The notes under the pieces: model-generated
What the model saw: the letters and a program-made list of their open reading frames with translations, nothing else
Databases searched by the model: none
Told to the model about the DNA's origin: nothing
In this document: one piece after another, positions 51,860 through 60,301 of the stretch
How positions within the stretch are numbered: position 1 is the first letter of the stretch
Layout: each line of letters opens with the position of its first letter
Origin: Streptomyces fradiae
Lineage (GTDB): Bacteria > Actinomycetota > Actinomycetes > Streptomycetales > Streptomycetaceae
Direction: 5' to 3'
Length of the DNA: 64,000 bases
Assembly (NCBI RefSeq): GCF_041270065.1
Contig: NZ_CP065958.1
Coordinates: 806,001-870,000, forward strand
Position numbers and translations under genes: made by a program

Positions 51860-51956
51860 CCATGCGCAGGGGTTGATCACGCAACTGCGAACCGGGATAC
51901 CCTCGGCTCCTGCAAGTCATGTCGCGAGGCGACATCACGAGACGAGGAGAACGGCG

Positions 51957-52742
51957 ATGGCCACGCACGAGCGGTGGACGCGGCTGCTCGACGCTCTGAG
52001 CGAGCGCGGCAGCATCGAGGTCGGCGAGGCGGCCGAACTGCTGGACGTCTCCCCCGCCACCGTGCGCCGCGACCTGGAGGAGCTGGCCCGTCAGCAGCTG
52101 CTCACCCGCACCCGCGGCGGGGCGGTGCTGTCCGGCGTCACGTACGACCTGCCGCTGCGGTACAAGACGGCGCGCAAGGCCGACGAGAAGCACCGCATCG
52201 CCCGGGCTGCCGCCGCGCTCATCCCGCCCGGCGCGGTCGTCGGGCTCAACGGCGGCACCACGACGTCCGAGGTGGCGCGCGAGCTGGCGACCCGGGCCGA
52301 CCTGGCCGAGCACGGTGGGGCCACGGCGCTGACGATCGTGACCAACGCCGTGAACATCGCGAACGAGCTGGCGGTCCGCCCGTACGTGAAGACCGTGGTG
52401 ACCGGCGGGGTCGCCCGCCCCCAGTCGTACGAGCTGACCGGCCCGCTGGCGACGGCGGTGCTCCAGGGCCTCTCGCTGGACTACGCGATCCTCGGCGTCA
52501 ACGCCGTCGACCCGCGCTTCGGCGCCGCCACTCACGACGAGGGCGAGGCCAGCGCCAACCGCGCCATGGCCGAACGGGCGGAGAAGGTGATCGTGGTCGC
52601 CGACTCCACCAAGCTCGGCCAGCGCGCGTTCGCCCGGGTCTGCACGATCCCCGAGATCGACACCCTGGTCACCGACCACGACGCCCCGGACGAGCTGGTC
52701 GAGCAGCTCACGGCGCAGGGCGTCGACGTCCACTGCGTGTAG
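51957..52742 (+). CDS. DeoR family transcriptional regulator
   Basis: A 261-residue DeoR-type repressor. The N-terminal helix-turn-helix has SIEVGEAAELLDVSPATVRRDLEELA and TRTRGGAVL; the sensor domain has VVGLNGGTTTSEVARELA, TIVTNAVNIANELA, VVTGGVARPQSYELTGPLA and ADSTKLGQRAFA, the phosphosugar-binding pattern. The effector is probably a sugar phosphate of the pathway. It is divergent from the SIS-ROK-PfkB-aldolase operon and convergent with the sugar ABC importer, so it is the natural regulator of both. The ATG at 51957 follows GAGGAGA. Confidence 0.92.
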   Translation: MATHERWTRLLDALSERGSIEVGEAAELLDVSPATVRRDLEELARQQLLTRTRGGAVLSGVTYDLPLRYKTARKADEKHRIARAAAALIPPGAVVGLNGGTTTSEVARELATRADLAEHGGATALTIVTNAVNIANELAVRPYVKTVVTGGVARPQSYELTGPLATAVLQGLSLDYAILGVNAVDPRFGAATHDEGEASANRAMAERAEKVIVVADSTKLGQRAFARVCTIPEIDTLVTDHDAPDELVEQLTAQGVDVHCV

Positions 52743-52764
52743 GGCAACACACAGGGGACCGGAC

Positions 52765-53640
52765 CTACTTGACCGAGCCGGCCGTCAGCCCGGACACCAC
52801 ATGGCGCTCGATGACCGCGAACAGCACGATCACCGGCACGATGGCCACCAGCGACGCGGCGAACACCTGGTTCCACTGCACGCTGTAGGCGCCGATCATG
52901 TTGTTGATGCCGACGGTGAGGGGCTGCCGCTCGGGTGAGGTGGTGAGCGTCAGACCCATGATGAACTCGTTCCACGCCGCGATGAAGGTGAAGATCACGG
53001 CGGTGACGATGCCGGGCATGGCGAGCGGCAGGGTCACCCGGAACAGCGCGCGGGCCCGGCCGCAGCCGTCCATCATCGCGGCCTCCTCCAGCTCGACGGG
53101 GATCGAGCCGATGTAGGCGCTGATGATCCAGACCGCGAAGGCGAGGTTAAAGGCCGCGTTGGCCACCATCAGGACCGTCGTCGTGTCCAGCATCCCGAGG
53201 GCGTGGAACTCCCGGTAGAGACCCACCTGGAGCGCCGTCGGCTGGAACATCTGGGTGACGAGCACGAGCAGCAGGAAGGCGGTGCGGCCCCGGAACCGGA
53301 CCCTCGCCGTGTAGTACGCGGCGGGCAGCGCCACAAGGAGGACGAGCAGTGTCGAACCGGCCGCGATCAGCAGGGTGTTGCCCAGGTTCTGGCCCAGCGT
53401 GGTGTCGCTCCACACCCGGGTGAAGGCCGACCAGTCGAAGTGCGCGGGCAGATAGGCGTTGTCGCGCAGCTCGTCGGCCGGCCGCGCGGCCGTGATCACC
53501 ATCTGGACGTACGGCAGCAGGAAGAGCGCGGCCAGCGCCCAGGCGATGACGGTGAGCAGCACGGTCTTCGTACGGGGGCGGGGACGGGCGCGGGGGCTGG
53601 GACGAGGACGGGGGTCGGGGCGAAGGGTCACCGTGCTCAT
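52765..53640 (-). CDS. Carbohydrate ABC transporter permease (MalG type)
   Basis: A 291-residue permease with six predicted membrane segments after an Arg/Pro-rich N-terminus. The cytoplasmic EAA loop EEAAMMDGCGRARALFRVTLPLAMPG is the hallmark for docking the ATPase, and the C-terminus VVSGLTAGSVK is typical of MalG-like permeases. It overlaps the partner permease gene by four bases. No ATPase gene is present; streptomycete sugar importers usually share the MsiK ATPase encoded elsewhere. Confidence 0.92.
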   Translation of the reverse strand: MSTVTLRPDPRPRPSPRARPRPRTKTVLLTVIAWALAALFLLPYVQMVITAARPADELRDNAYLPAHFDWSAFTRVWSDTTLGQNLGNTLLIAAGSTLLVLLVALPAAYYTARVRFRGRTAFLLLVLVTQMFQPTALQVGLYREFHALGMLDTTTVLMVANAAFNLAFAVWIISAYIGSIPVELEEAAMMDGCGRARALFRVTLPLAMPGIVTAVIFTFIAAWNEFIMGLTLTTSPERQPLTVGINNMIGAYSVQWNQVFAASLVAIVPVIVLFAVIERHVVSGLTAGSVK

Positions 53641-54572
53641 CGGTCCGTCTCCTTCCAGCCGCTGACCTTGAGGAAGACCAGGACCATGACGATGACGGCG
53701 GCGAAGTTGACCACCGACAGGGCGGCCGACTCGGCCACGTCGTAACTGCGCAGCATGTACATGAAGACCGTGGTGGTGGCGGTGTCGGCGTTGGGGCCGC
53801 CCTGGGTCATGCCCCAGATGATGGGGAACGAGTTGAAGACGTTGATCAGGTTGATCACCAACGCCACCAGGAACGCCGGCCGCAGCAGCGGCAGCGTGAT
53901 CCGGAGGTACGTCTGCGGGCGCGAGGCGCCGTCGACGCGGGCCGCCTCGTACACCTCGCCGGGGACCGTCTGGAGCCCGGCGAGCAGCGTGTACGTGGTG
54001 AAGGGCAGGGAGACGAAGACGGCGACGGCCACCAGCCACGGCTTCGCGTGCGCCGCGTCGCCGGTCCACGCCTCGGCCGAGTCGATCAGACCGAGGTCGA
54101 GGAGGAGCCGGTTGAGGACGCCGGCGACCTGGTCGAGCATCCAGCGGAAGCCGATGGCGGTCATCAGGACGGAGGCCGCCCAGGGCGCGATGAGCGCCCA
54201 GCGGGTGATCCGGCGGCCCGGGAAGCGCTGGTTGAACAGCTGGGCCAGGGCCAGCGAGATCAGCATGGTCAGCGCGACGACGGCGACCGTCCATACGGCG
54301 GTCCAGGTCAGGACGTCGGGGAGCCGGGGGTCGGCGAACAGTTTGCGGTACTTGTCGAGCCCGGCCGGCCCCTGGTCCACGCCGGAGGTGTCGATCCTCC
54401 GCAGCGAGGTGCGGATCATCTCGACGACCGGCCAGACGACGACGGCCAGGATGAGCAGGACGGAGGGCGCGATCCAGGGCAGGGCGCCGAGGCGCGTACG
54501 GGGTGGGGTGCTGGTGGACACGGGCGTTCTCGTTTCGGAGGTACGTGCGGAGGTACGGCCTCGGACCGTCAC
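53637..54572 (-). CDS. Carbohydrate ABC transporter permease (MalF type)
   Basis: A 311-residue permease with six hydrophobic segments and the EAA loop YEAARVDGASRPQTYLRITLP. RWALIAPWAASVL and INVFNSFPIIWGMTQGGPNADTATTTVFMY are typical for the sugar group (ABC type 1). The GTG at 54572 overlaps the binding protein stop by four bases. It pairs with the MalG-type permease encoded directly downstream to form the channel. Confidence 0.92.
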   Translation of the reverse strand: MTVRGRTSARTSETRTPVSTSTPPRTRLGALPWIAPSVLLILAVVVWPVVEMIRTSLRRIDTSGVDQGPAGLDKYRKLFADPRLPDVLTWTAVWTVAVVALTMLISLALAQLFNQRFPGRRITRWALIAPWAASVLMTAIGFRWMLDQVAGVLNRLLLDLGLIDSAEAWTGDAAHAKPWLVAVAVFVSLPFTTYTLLAGLQTVPGEVYEAARVDGASRPQTYLRITLPLLRPAFLVALVINLINVFNSFPIIWGMTQGGPNADTATTTVFMYMLRSYDVAESAALSVVNFAAVIVMVLVFLKVSGWKETDR

Positions 54573-55825
54573 CGCCCCGCCTGCTCGGCCGCCTGCTGGA
54601 GGGCGTCGAGGCCCTTCTGCGGGTCGTCGAGGGCGCTGCCGATCTGGGTCTTGATCTGGGCGGAGACGCCGGGCCAGGTCGGGTCGCTGAGCGGGTAGAA
54701 GGTCGCGGTCGGCAGGATCTCGAGGAAGGGCTTGAGCTCCTTCCTCGCGGGGTCCTCGACGAGCGCGGCGCGGGCCGACTGGGTCACGGGCAGCAGGTTG
54801 TAGGTCTTGGCGAACCTGACCGTGTTCTCCTTGCCGTACGCGAAGTCGAGGAAGGCCTTGATCTCCTTCTTGTGGCCGCCCTTCTTGAAGGCCATGACCC
54901 AGTCGGCGACACCGAGGGTGCTGGGGCTCTTCTGCTGCGCGCCCGGCATCGCGGTCCAGGTGACGTCCATGCCCTTGAGCTCGGCGAGCTGGCCGGGGAA
55001 GCCGTTGAGCATGCCGACCTTGCCGGAGGCGAAGTTCTTGGTGAGGTCGGTGCGGTTGACGGCGGCCGGGCTCTTCTCCGTGAGGCCCGCGTCGACCCAC
55101 TTCTTGAGCTGGGTGAACGTCTCCACGTTGGCGGAGGAGTCGATCGCGTACGTGCCGCTGGAGTTCTGGTAGCCGCCGCCGTTGCCCATCATCCAGATGA
55201 ACGCCTCGGCCTGGGCCTCCTCCTTGCCGAGCGGGACGCCGAGGGGCACCTCGACACCGGCCTTCTTGAGCGCGGTCGCGGCGGCGGTGACCTCCGCCCA
55301 GGTCTGCGGCGGCTTCCTGGGATCGAGGCCGGCCTTGCGGAAGAGCGCGTTGTTGATGAGGAACATCCGGGCGCTCGAGACGAACGGGATGCCGTACCGG
55401 GTGTCGTCCTGGGCGCCGGCGTCGGCCATGGCCGGGATGAGGTCGCCTTCGGTGGAGACCGAGAGCACCTCCGGGACGGAGTACAGCAGGCCGCTCTTGG
55501 CGAAGTCGGCGTAGCCGCCGGTCTGGAGGACGTCCGGCTGGTTCCCGTTCTGGACCATGGTCTTGACCTGGGCGTCGATGTCGTTCCAGTTGATCACCCG
55601 GAGGTCGACCTTGATCTTGGGGTTCTTCTGCTCGAACGCCTTGATCACGTCCTGCCAGTAGGCCTGGCTGGGGTTGTCGCCGTTGGAGCCGTAGTCGGCC
55701 GCGACGAACGTGAGCGTGGTGACCCCGTCCGCGCCGGCCGAGGCACCGGATCCGCCCCCGCACGCCGTGAGCAGGAGCGCGCCGACGACCGCGGCGGTGG
55801 ACAGGGTGAGAAGACGTCGCTTCAT
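54569..55825 (-). CDS. Sugar ABC transporter substrate-binding lipoprotein (SBP family 1)
   Basis: A 418-residue extracytoplasmic binding protein. The lipoprotein signal LLTLSTAAVVGALLLTAC ends in a lipobox (LTAC) followed by a Gly/Ser linker. Family traits include AFEQKNPKIKVDLRVINW, QPDVLQTGGYADFAKSGLL and YGIPFVSSARMFLINNALF. ATG 55825 is used, since the longer frame from 55918 would bury the signal peptide. It delivers the sugar to the two downstream permeases. Its promoter region carries TTGAGCAA, shared with the SIS operon promoter. Confidence 0.92.
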   Translation of the reverse strand: MKRRLLTLSTAAVVGALLLTACGGGSGASAGADGVTTLTFVAADYGSNGDNPSQAYWQDVIKAFEQKNPKIKVDLRVINWNDIDAQVKTMVQNGNQPDVLQTGGYADFAKSGLLYSVPEVLSVSTEGDLIPAMADAGAQDDTRYGIPFVSSARMFLINNALFRKAGLDPRKPPQTWAEVTAAATALKKAGVEVPLGVPLGKEEAQAEAFIWMMGNGGGYQNSSGTYAIDSSANVETFTQLKKWVDAGLTEKSPAAVNRTDLTKNFASGKVGMLNGFPGQLAELKGMDVTWTAMPGAQQKSPSTLGVADWVMAFKKGGHKKEIKAFLDFAYGKENTVRFAKTYNLLPVTQSARAALVEDPARKELKPFLEILPTATFYPLSDPTWPGVSAQIKTQIGSALDDPQKGLDALQQAAEQAGR

Positions 55826-55889
55826 GGCAACTACCGCCTGGTTCACGAGATGAGAGGTTGACGCGCGAAACTGATCAGGTCGGCGCGTA

Positions 55890-55897
55890 TTGCTCAA
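55890..55897. promoter_or_regulatory. TTGCTCAA motif upstream of the sugar-binding protein gene
   Basis: TTGCTCAA, followed by CTTAGAGCACTCAAC, so that two GTTGAG half-sites 14 bp apart appear on the minus strand. The 8-mer is identical to that at 51852-51859. The 279-bp gap also holds TGATTGC and TTGATTGCC repeats near 55991-56010. Proposed DeoR sites, inferred. Confidence 0.4.
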
Positions 55898-56104
55898 CTT
55901 AGAGCACTCAACCTGCACCGTGTCACCCGAGAGCCCCGCTCGGTTATGGACTTGTGACCACGAAGTCGAGGCCGAGACTTCGTGCGCAGATCTGATTGCT
56001 TTTGATTGCCGAGCGCACTAAGCGCGCACTTGACGTCATTCGACGGCGGCTGCTGTCATGTCGCGACCACTCTCGGCAGTGTCGGCGAGCGAAAGGCGAC
56101 AGCG

Positions 56105-59100
56105 ATGCGAGCACGCTCTTCAGTACGGATCAGGGGCCGAGGGCGGCGACCAGCCGTCCTCGGCCTGGTGGTGGCCCTGATGGCGGCGGTCTTCTCCGTC
56201 GCGGGACCGGTGTCGTCGGCCGCGGCGGCGACCGCCGGGGACGCCACGGGGGTCAGTCAGACCGGCAACACCTTCACCATCAGCACCTCGACGGCGGCGA
56301 AGGCCCGGATCCAGGTGGCCCGCCAGGACATCTTCCGGATCTGGCTGTCGCCGAACGGCGGTTTCACGGACGACCCGGCGGGCAACGCCCTCGCGATCGA
56401 CACCGACTTCGGCGCGGTGACCACGAGCGTCACGGACGCCGGCACGTACTACAGGATCGCCACTCCCGCCCTGAACATCCGGGTCAACAAGTCCCCGCTG
56501 CGCTTCTCGGTCTACCGCGCCGACAACGCCACGCTCGTGTGGTCCGAGTCCCAGCCGCTCTCCTGGACCGGCACGCAGGCCAGCCAGTACCTCACCCAGG
56601 GCGCCGACGAGCAGTTCTACGGCACGGGCCTGCGGCTCGGCGAGTGGGCGCTGCGCGGCAAGACCGTGCCCGTCTCCGGCAGCAACAAGTGGCTGGAGAA
56701 CCACAACGCGAGCCCCGCGCCCTTCTACATGTCGACCAACAACTACGGCGTCATGCGGAACACCTGGGCACCGGGCACGTACAGCTTCGGGGCGCCGGGC
56801 ACGTTCACGCACAACGAGAACCGGTTCGACGCCTGGTACTTCGTCGCCGACTCCCTCAAGGGCGTCCTGGACGCGTACACGGACGTGAGCGGCAAGCCGT
56901 TCCTGGCGCCGATGTGGGGCTTCGAGCTCGGCAACGCCGACTGCTGGAACGCCTCGAACCCCGACTACACCGGCGACCACGACCGGCTCCGTCACCAGAC
57001 CACTCCCGACGTGGTCGGCTACGCGAACGACGCGCGCGCCGCCGACATGCCGTCGGGCTGGTTCCTGCCCAACGACGGTTACGGCTGCGGCTACACCGCG
57101 CCCCTGAAGAGCACGGTCGACGCCCTGAAGGCCAAGGGCTTCCAGACCGGCCTGTGGACCTCGACCGGCCTGTCCGGCATCGCCGACGAGGTCGGCACCG
57201 CCGGTTCGCGCGGGGTGAAGACCGACGTCGCCTGGATCGGCGGCGGCTACAAGTACGCCTTCGACGGCGTCCAGCAGGCGGTCGACGGCATCGAGAAGAA
57301 CTCCGACGCCCGCCGCTACGTCTGGACGGTCGACGGCTGGGCCGGCACGCAGCGCAACGCCATCGTCTGGACCGGCGACACGCCGGGCACCTGGGACGCC
57401 ATGCGCTGGCACGTCCCGGCGATCACCGGCGCGGGCCTGTCCGGCCTCAACTACGCCTCCGGCGACGTGGACGGCATCTTCCAGGGCAGCCCGAAGACGT
57501 ACGTCCGCGACCTGCAGTGGAAGGCGATGACGCCCGTCTTCATGACGATGTCCGGCTGGGGGCCCACCAGCCCGGAGGCCGGCTACCAGGACAAGCAGCC
57601 CTGGCGCTTCGCCGAGCCGTACCTGTCCATCAACCGCACGTACCTCAAGCTGAAGATGCGGATGATGCCGTACTTCTACTCCATGAGCCGGGTGGCGAAC
57701 GAGACCGGCACGCCGACGCTGCGGGCCATGGTCCTGGAGTACCCGGACGACCCGGTCGCGCGGGGCAACCAGACGAGCGGTCAGTTCATGTCCGGCGACT
57801 CGCTCCTGGTGGCTCCCGTGGTGACGGACACGACGAAGCGGGACGGCATCTACCTGCCCGCCGGCACGTGGACGGACTACTGGAGCGGCCGGACGTACAG
57901 CGGTCCGGGCTGGCTGAACGGCTACGACGCCCCGCTCGACCGGCTCCCCATGTTCGTCAAGGGCGGCGGGATCGTGCCGATGTGGCCGCAGATGAACCAC
58001 ACCGGCGAGAAGCCGGTCGACACCCTCACGTACGACGTGTACCCGCGCGGCTCGTCGACGTTCACGCTGTACGAGGACGACGGCATCACGCGCCAGTACC
58101 AGACCGGCGCGTACGCCAAGCAGAAGGTCGACGTCACGGCACCCGCCTCCGGCACCGGTGACGTGAAGATCAGCGTCGGCGCGAGCACCGGCTCGTACGC
58201 GGGCAAGCCCGCCTCGCGCGGCTACGCGTTCACCGTCCACGCGGCCGCCGCCCCCACCGGCGTCACCGTCGACGGCGCGGCCCTGCCGGCGCTGACGTCG
58301 AAGGCCGCGTACGACTCCGCCACGACCGGCTGGTACTTCGACCCGGCCGACCGTTCCGGCACCCTGTGGGTCAAGACGGGCTCGAAGTCGGGCGCGTTCA
58401 CGGTCACCGCGTCCGGCGTGACGCTGCTCCCGGCCACCGAGGTCCCCGCCACGGGCACGCCGATCTCCAAGTCCGCCTGGACGATCGCGTACGCCGACAG
58501 CCAGGAGACGGCGTACGAGGACGGGGCCGCCGCGAACGCCATCGACGGCGACCCGGCCACCAAGTGGCACACCGCCTACTCCGGCGGCACGGCCGCACAG
58601 CTCCCCCACGAGGTCCAGATCGACCTCGGGGCGCGCTACGACGTCGACAGCCTGTCGTACCTGCCGCGGCAGGACGGCGGGAGCAACGGGCGCATCGGGT
58701 CGTACGAGGTGTACGTCTCCGACACCACCGCGAGCTGGGGCAGCCCGGTCGCGACCGGCACCTGGGCCGACAGCGCCACGGAGAAGAAGGCCTCCTTCGC
58801 GCCGAAGACGGGACGCTACCTGCGCCTGAAGGCCCTCAGCGAGGCCGGCGACAGCGGCCCGTGGACCAGCGCCGCCGAGATCTCCGCGACCGGCCTGGCC
58901 ACCCCGCTCCCGTCGAACGCGACGCTGGTCAACGGGGCTTCGGGCACCTGCGTGGACCTGCCGTACAGCGCCACGGCCCCCGGCACGCAGCCGACGCTGT
59001 ACGCCTGCCACGGCGGCGCCAACCAGCGCTGGACGTTCACCGCGGCCGGCGCCCTGACCGGCAAGGACGGCGTCTGCCTCGACGGCTCCGGCACCACCGT

Positions 59101-59278
59101 GACCGTCCAGGCCTGCAACGGCTCGGCCGGTCAGAAGTGGCAGCTCGGCGCGCAGGCGACGATCACCAGCGGCGGACGCTGCCTGGCCCCGGTCGGATCG
59201 GGCACGGCCAACGGCACGAAGCTGACGCTCGCCACCTGCTCGGGCGCGGCGGCCCAGCGCTGGACGCCGACCGCCTGA
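56105..59278 (+). CDS. Secreted GH31 glycosidase with CBM32-like and ricin-B lectin domains
   Basis: A 1057-residue extracellular enzyme. Order: signal peptide (1 to about 42), GH31 N-terminal beta domain, catalytic barrel (about 265-580), C-terminal beta domains, a discoidin/CBM32-like module (about 795-930) and a ricin-B lectin/CBM13 module (about 940-1057, with QRWTF and QKWQL repeats). In the barrel, D374 in GVKTDVAWIGGGYKYAFDG aligns with the GH31 nucleophile and D425 in NAIVWTGDTPGTW with the acid/base. The TDVAW form departs from the usual WxDMNE/KTDFGE and recalls alpha-N-acetylgalactosaminidase-type or alpha-galactosidase-type GH31 members. The neighbouring amino-galactose-type genes agree. 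The ATG at 56105 was preferred to the longer frame from 56006. Confidence 0.9.
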   Translation: MRARSSVRIRGRGRRPAVLGLVVALMAAVFSVAGPVSSAAAATAGDATGVSQTGNTFTISTSTAAKARIQVARQDIFRIWLSPNGGFTDDPAGNALAIDTDFGAVTTSVTDAGTYYRIATPALNIRVNKSPLRFSVYRADNATLVWSESQPLSWTGTQASQYLTQGADEQFYGTGLRLGEWALRGKTVPVSGSNKWLENHNASPAPFYMSTNNYGVMRNTWAPGTYSFGAPGTFTHNENRFDAWYFVADSLKGVLDAYTDVSGKPFLAPMWGFELGNADCWNASNPDYTGDHDRLRHQTTPDVVGYANDARAADMPSGWFLPNDGYGCGYTAPLKSTVDALKAKGFQTGLWTSTGLSGIADEVGTAGSRGVKTDVAWIGGGYKYAFDGVQQAVDGIEKNSDARRYVWTVDGWAGTQRNAIVWTGDTPGTWDAMRWHVPAITGAGLSGLNYASGDVDGIFQGSPKTYVRDLQWKAMTPVFMTMSGWGPTSPEAGYQDKQPWRFAEPYLSINRTYLKLKMRMMPYFYSMSRVANETGTPTLRAMVLEYPDDPVARGNQTSGQFMSGDSLLVAPVVTDTTKRDGIYLPAGTWTDYWSGRTYSGPGWLNGYDAPLDRLPMFVKGGGIVPMWPQMNHTGEKPVDTLTYDVYPRGSSTFTLYEDDGITRQYQTGAYAKQKVDVTAPASGTGDVKISVGASTGSYAGKPASRGYAFTVHAAAAPTGVTVDGAALPALTSKAAYDSATTGWYFDPADRSGTLWVKTGSKSGAFTVTASGVTLLPATEVPATGTPISKSAWTIAYADSQETAYEDGAAANAIDGDPATKWHTAYSGGTAAQLPHEVQIDLGARYDVDSLSYLPRQDGGSNGRIGSYEVYVSDTTASWGSPVATGTWADSATEKKASFAPKTGRYLRLKALSEAGDSGPWTSAAEISATGLATPLPSNATLVNGASGTCVDLPYSATAPGTQPTLYACHGGANQRWTFTAAGALTGKDGVCLDGSGTTVTVQACNGSAGQKWQLGAQATITSGGRCLAPVGSGTANGTKLTLATCSGAAAQRWTPTA

Positions 59279-59297
59279 CGACCGACACCTGAGGGGA

Positions 59298-59333
59298 GCT
59301 GCGCCCCCGACCGGCATCGGTCGGGGGCGCAGC
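59298..59333. terminator. Strong hairpin terminator after the GH31 gene
   Basis: A 16-bp perfect stem (59298-59313 with 59318-59333) and GCAT loop begin 20 bp beyond the stop. Confidence 0.88.
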
Positions 59334-59339
59334 CATGAG

Positions 59340-59575
59340 GTTCCTGAGGCCTCCGGAGGTGGCCCGGGTGATGAGGAACGACAGGGCTGCCGCGGCGACT
59401 GGAGCGCCGCGTAGAAGATGACCATGTTGCAGCCGGTCCACTCCCGGGGCAAGGGGTGGCCGAGCAGGTCGAGCTGGGCGCCGGCCGAGTCGAGCGCGTT
59501 GATCACCGGGCTGACCGGGGGTGTAGAGGTACGTCCAGATCAGGGCGGCGAGCAAGCCCGTAGGCCCGTAGGCTC
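59340..59575 (-). pseudogene. Decayed remnant of a sugar ABC transporter permease
   Basis: On the minus strand, fragments in different frames spell parts of a MalF-type permease in the right order: AALIWTYLYTP, then after a one-base shift SPVINALDSAGAQLDLLGHP, then WTGCNMVIFYAALQS, then after another shift a possible C-terminal SFLITR. Between the second and third fragments about 10-15 residues of the family are missing. No start codon, EAA loop or full domain remains. It lies between the GH31 terminator and the TetR gene. I am confident of the similarity in WTYLYTP and NMVIFYAALQ; the original substrate is unknown. Confidence 0.6.
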
Positions 59576-59580
59576 GGGGA

Positions 59581-60183
59581 ATGGTCGAGAAGCGGGTACG
59601 GAGCGAGGGGCGGGGACCGGGTCGCCCGCGTGACGAGCGGGTCGACATCGCGGTCCTCGACGCGGTGGTCGCCCTGGTGGCCGAGGGCGGCCTGGCCGCC
59701 GTCACCATGGACGCGGTGGCCCTGCGGGCCGGGGTCGGCAAGATGACCATCTACCGCCGCTGGCCCACCAAGCAGGACCTGCTGATCGCCGCCGCCGAGT
59801 CCCGGGTCGGTCCGCTGTCCGTGCCGGACCTGGGGGACTTCCGCGCCGAGCTGAGGGTCGTACTCGAAACGCGCCTGAAGGTGTACCGGGAGCCGGGGAT
59901 CGATCGACTGCTTGCCGGCGTGATCGGCGCGGCGGCCGAGGCCGACGCCGTACGCACCGCCTACGGCGCCTACTCCGCCCGGGGCATGGGCGAGACGCGG
60001 CGCATCCTGGAGCGCGGGATCGCCCGCGGGGACGTGCGGCCGGACATCGACGTCCGCGCGGTGGCCACGATGGTGGCCGCACCGCTGGTGTTCCGGCTGG
60101 TCGGCGAGATGGAGGCGCCCGACGGCGCACTCGTGGACACGGTGGTGGAACTCGTGTCGCGGGCCGTGGCCGCGAGCGACTGA
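59581..60183 (+). CDS. TetR family transcriptional regulator
   Basis: A 200-residue TetR-type repressor with the N-terminal helix-turn-helix AAVTMDAVALRAGVGKMTIYRRWPTKQDLL and a helical ligand domain. The gene is preceded by the permease remnant and followed, 118 bp on, by a dioxygenase-MFS-aldehyde dehydrogenase operon on the same strand, which it probably controls. A palindrome-rich promoter region (TCGATATCGA at 60248, CGGTACCG at 60264) lies between. Confidence 0.9.
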   Translation: MVEKRVRSEGRGPGRPRDERVDIAVLDAVVALVAEGGLAAVTMDAVALRAGVGKMTIYRRWPTKQDLLIAAAESRVGPLSVPDLGDFRAELRVVLETRLKVYREPGIDRLLAGVIGAAAEADAVRTAYGAYSARGMGETRRILERGIARGDVRPDIDVRAVATMVAAPLVFRLVGEMEAPDGALVDTVVELVSRAVAASD

Positions 60184-60232
60184 CCAGAGAACACCTCCCC
60201 GCGAAACCTCGGAATTGGTAGGGCCAGACCCC

Positions 60233-60261
60233 TTGCTCCCGGCCATCTCGATATCGATACT
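60233..60261 (+). promoter_or_regulatory. Predicted promoter of the dioxygenase operon
   Basis: TTGCTC (60233-60238) and GATACT (60256-60261), spacer 17 bp, 41 bp before the dioxygenase start. Two short palindromes overlap the -10 and the start region and may be operator halves for the TetR protein. Confidence 0.5.
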
Positions 60262-60301
60262 TCCGGTACCGAATTCCTGATCGCCCTCGCGGAGGAACTC
60301 C

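Noticed and set aside
56120..59506. Long minus-strand open frame of 1128 codons
   Set aside because: Opposite the GH31 gene; translation is repetitive Gly/Ala/Arg-rich. Only its first residues (near 59506) coincide with the permease remnant.
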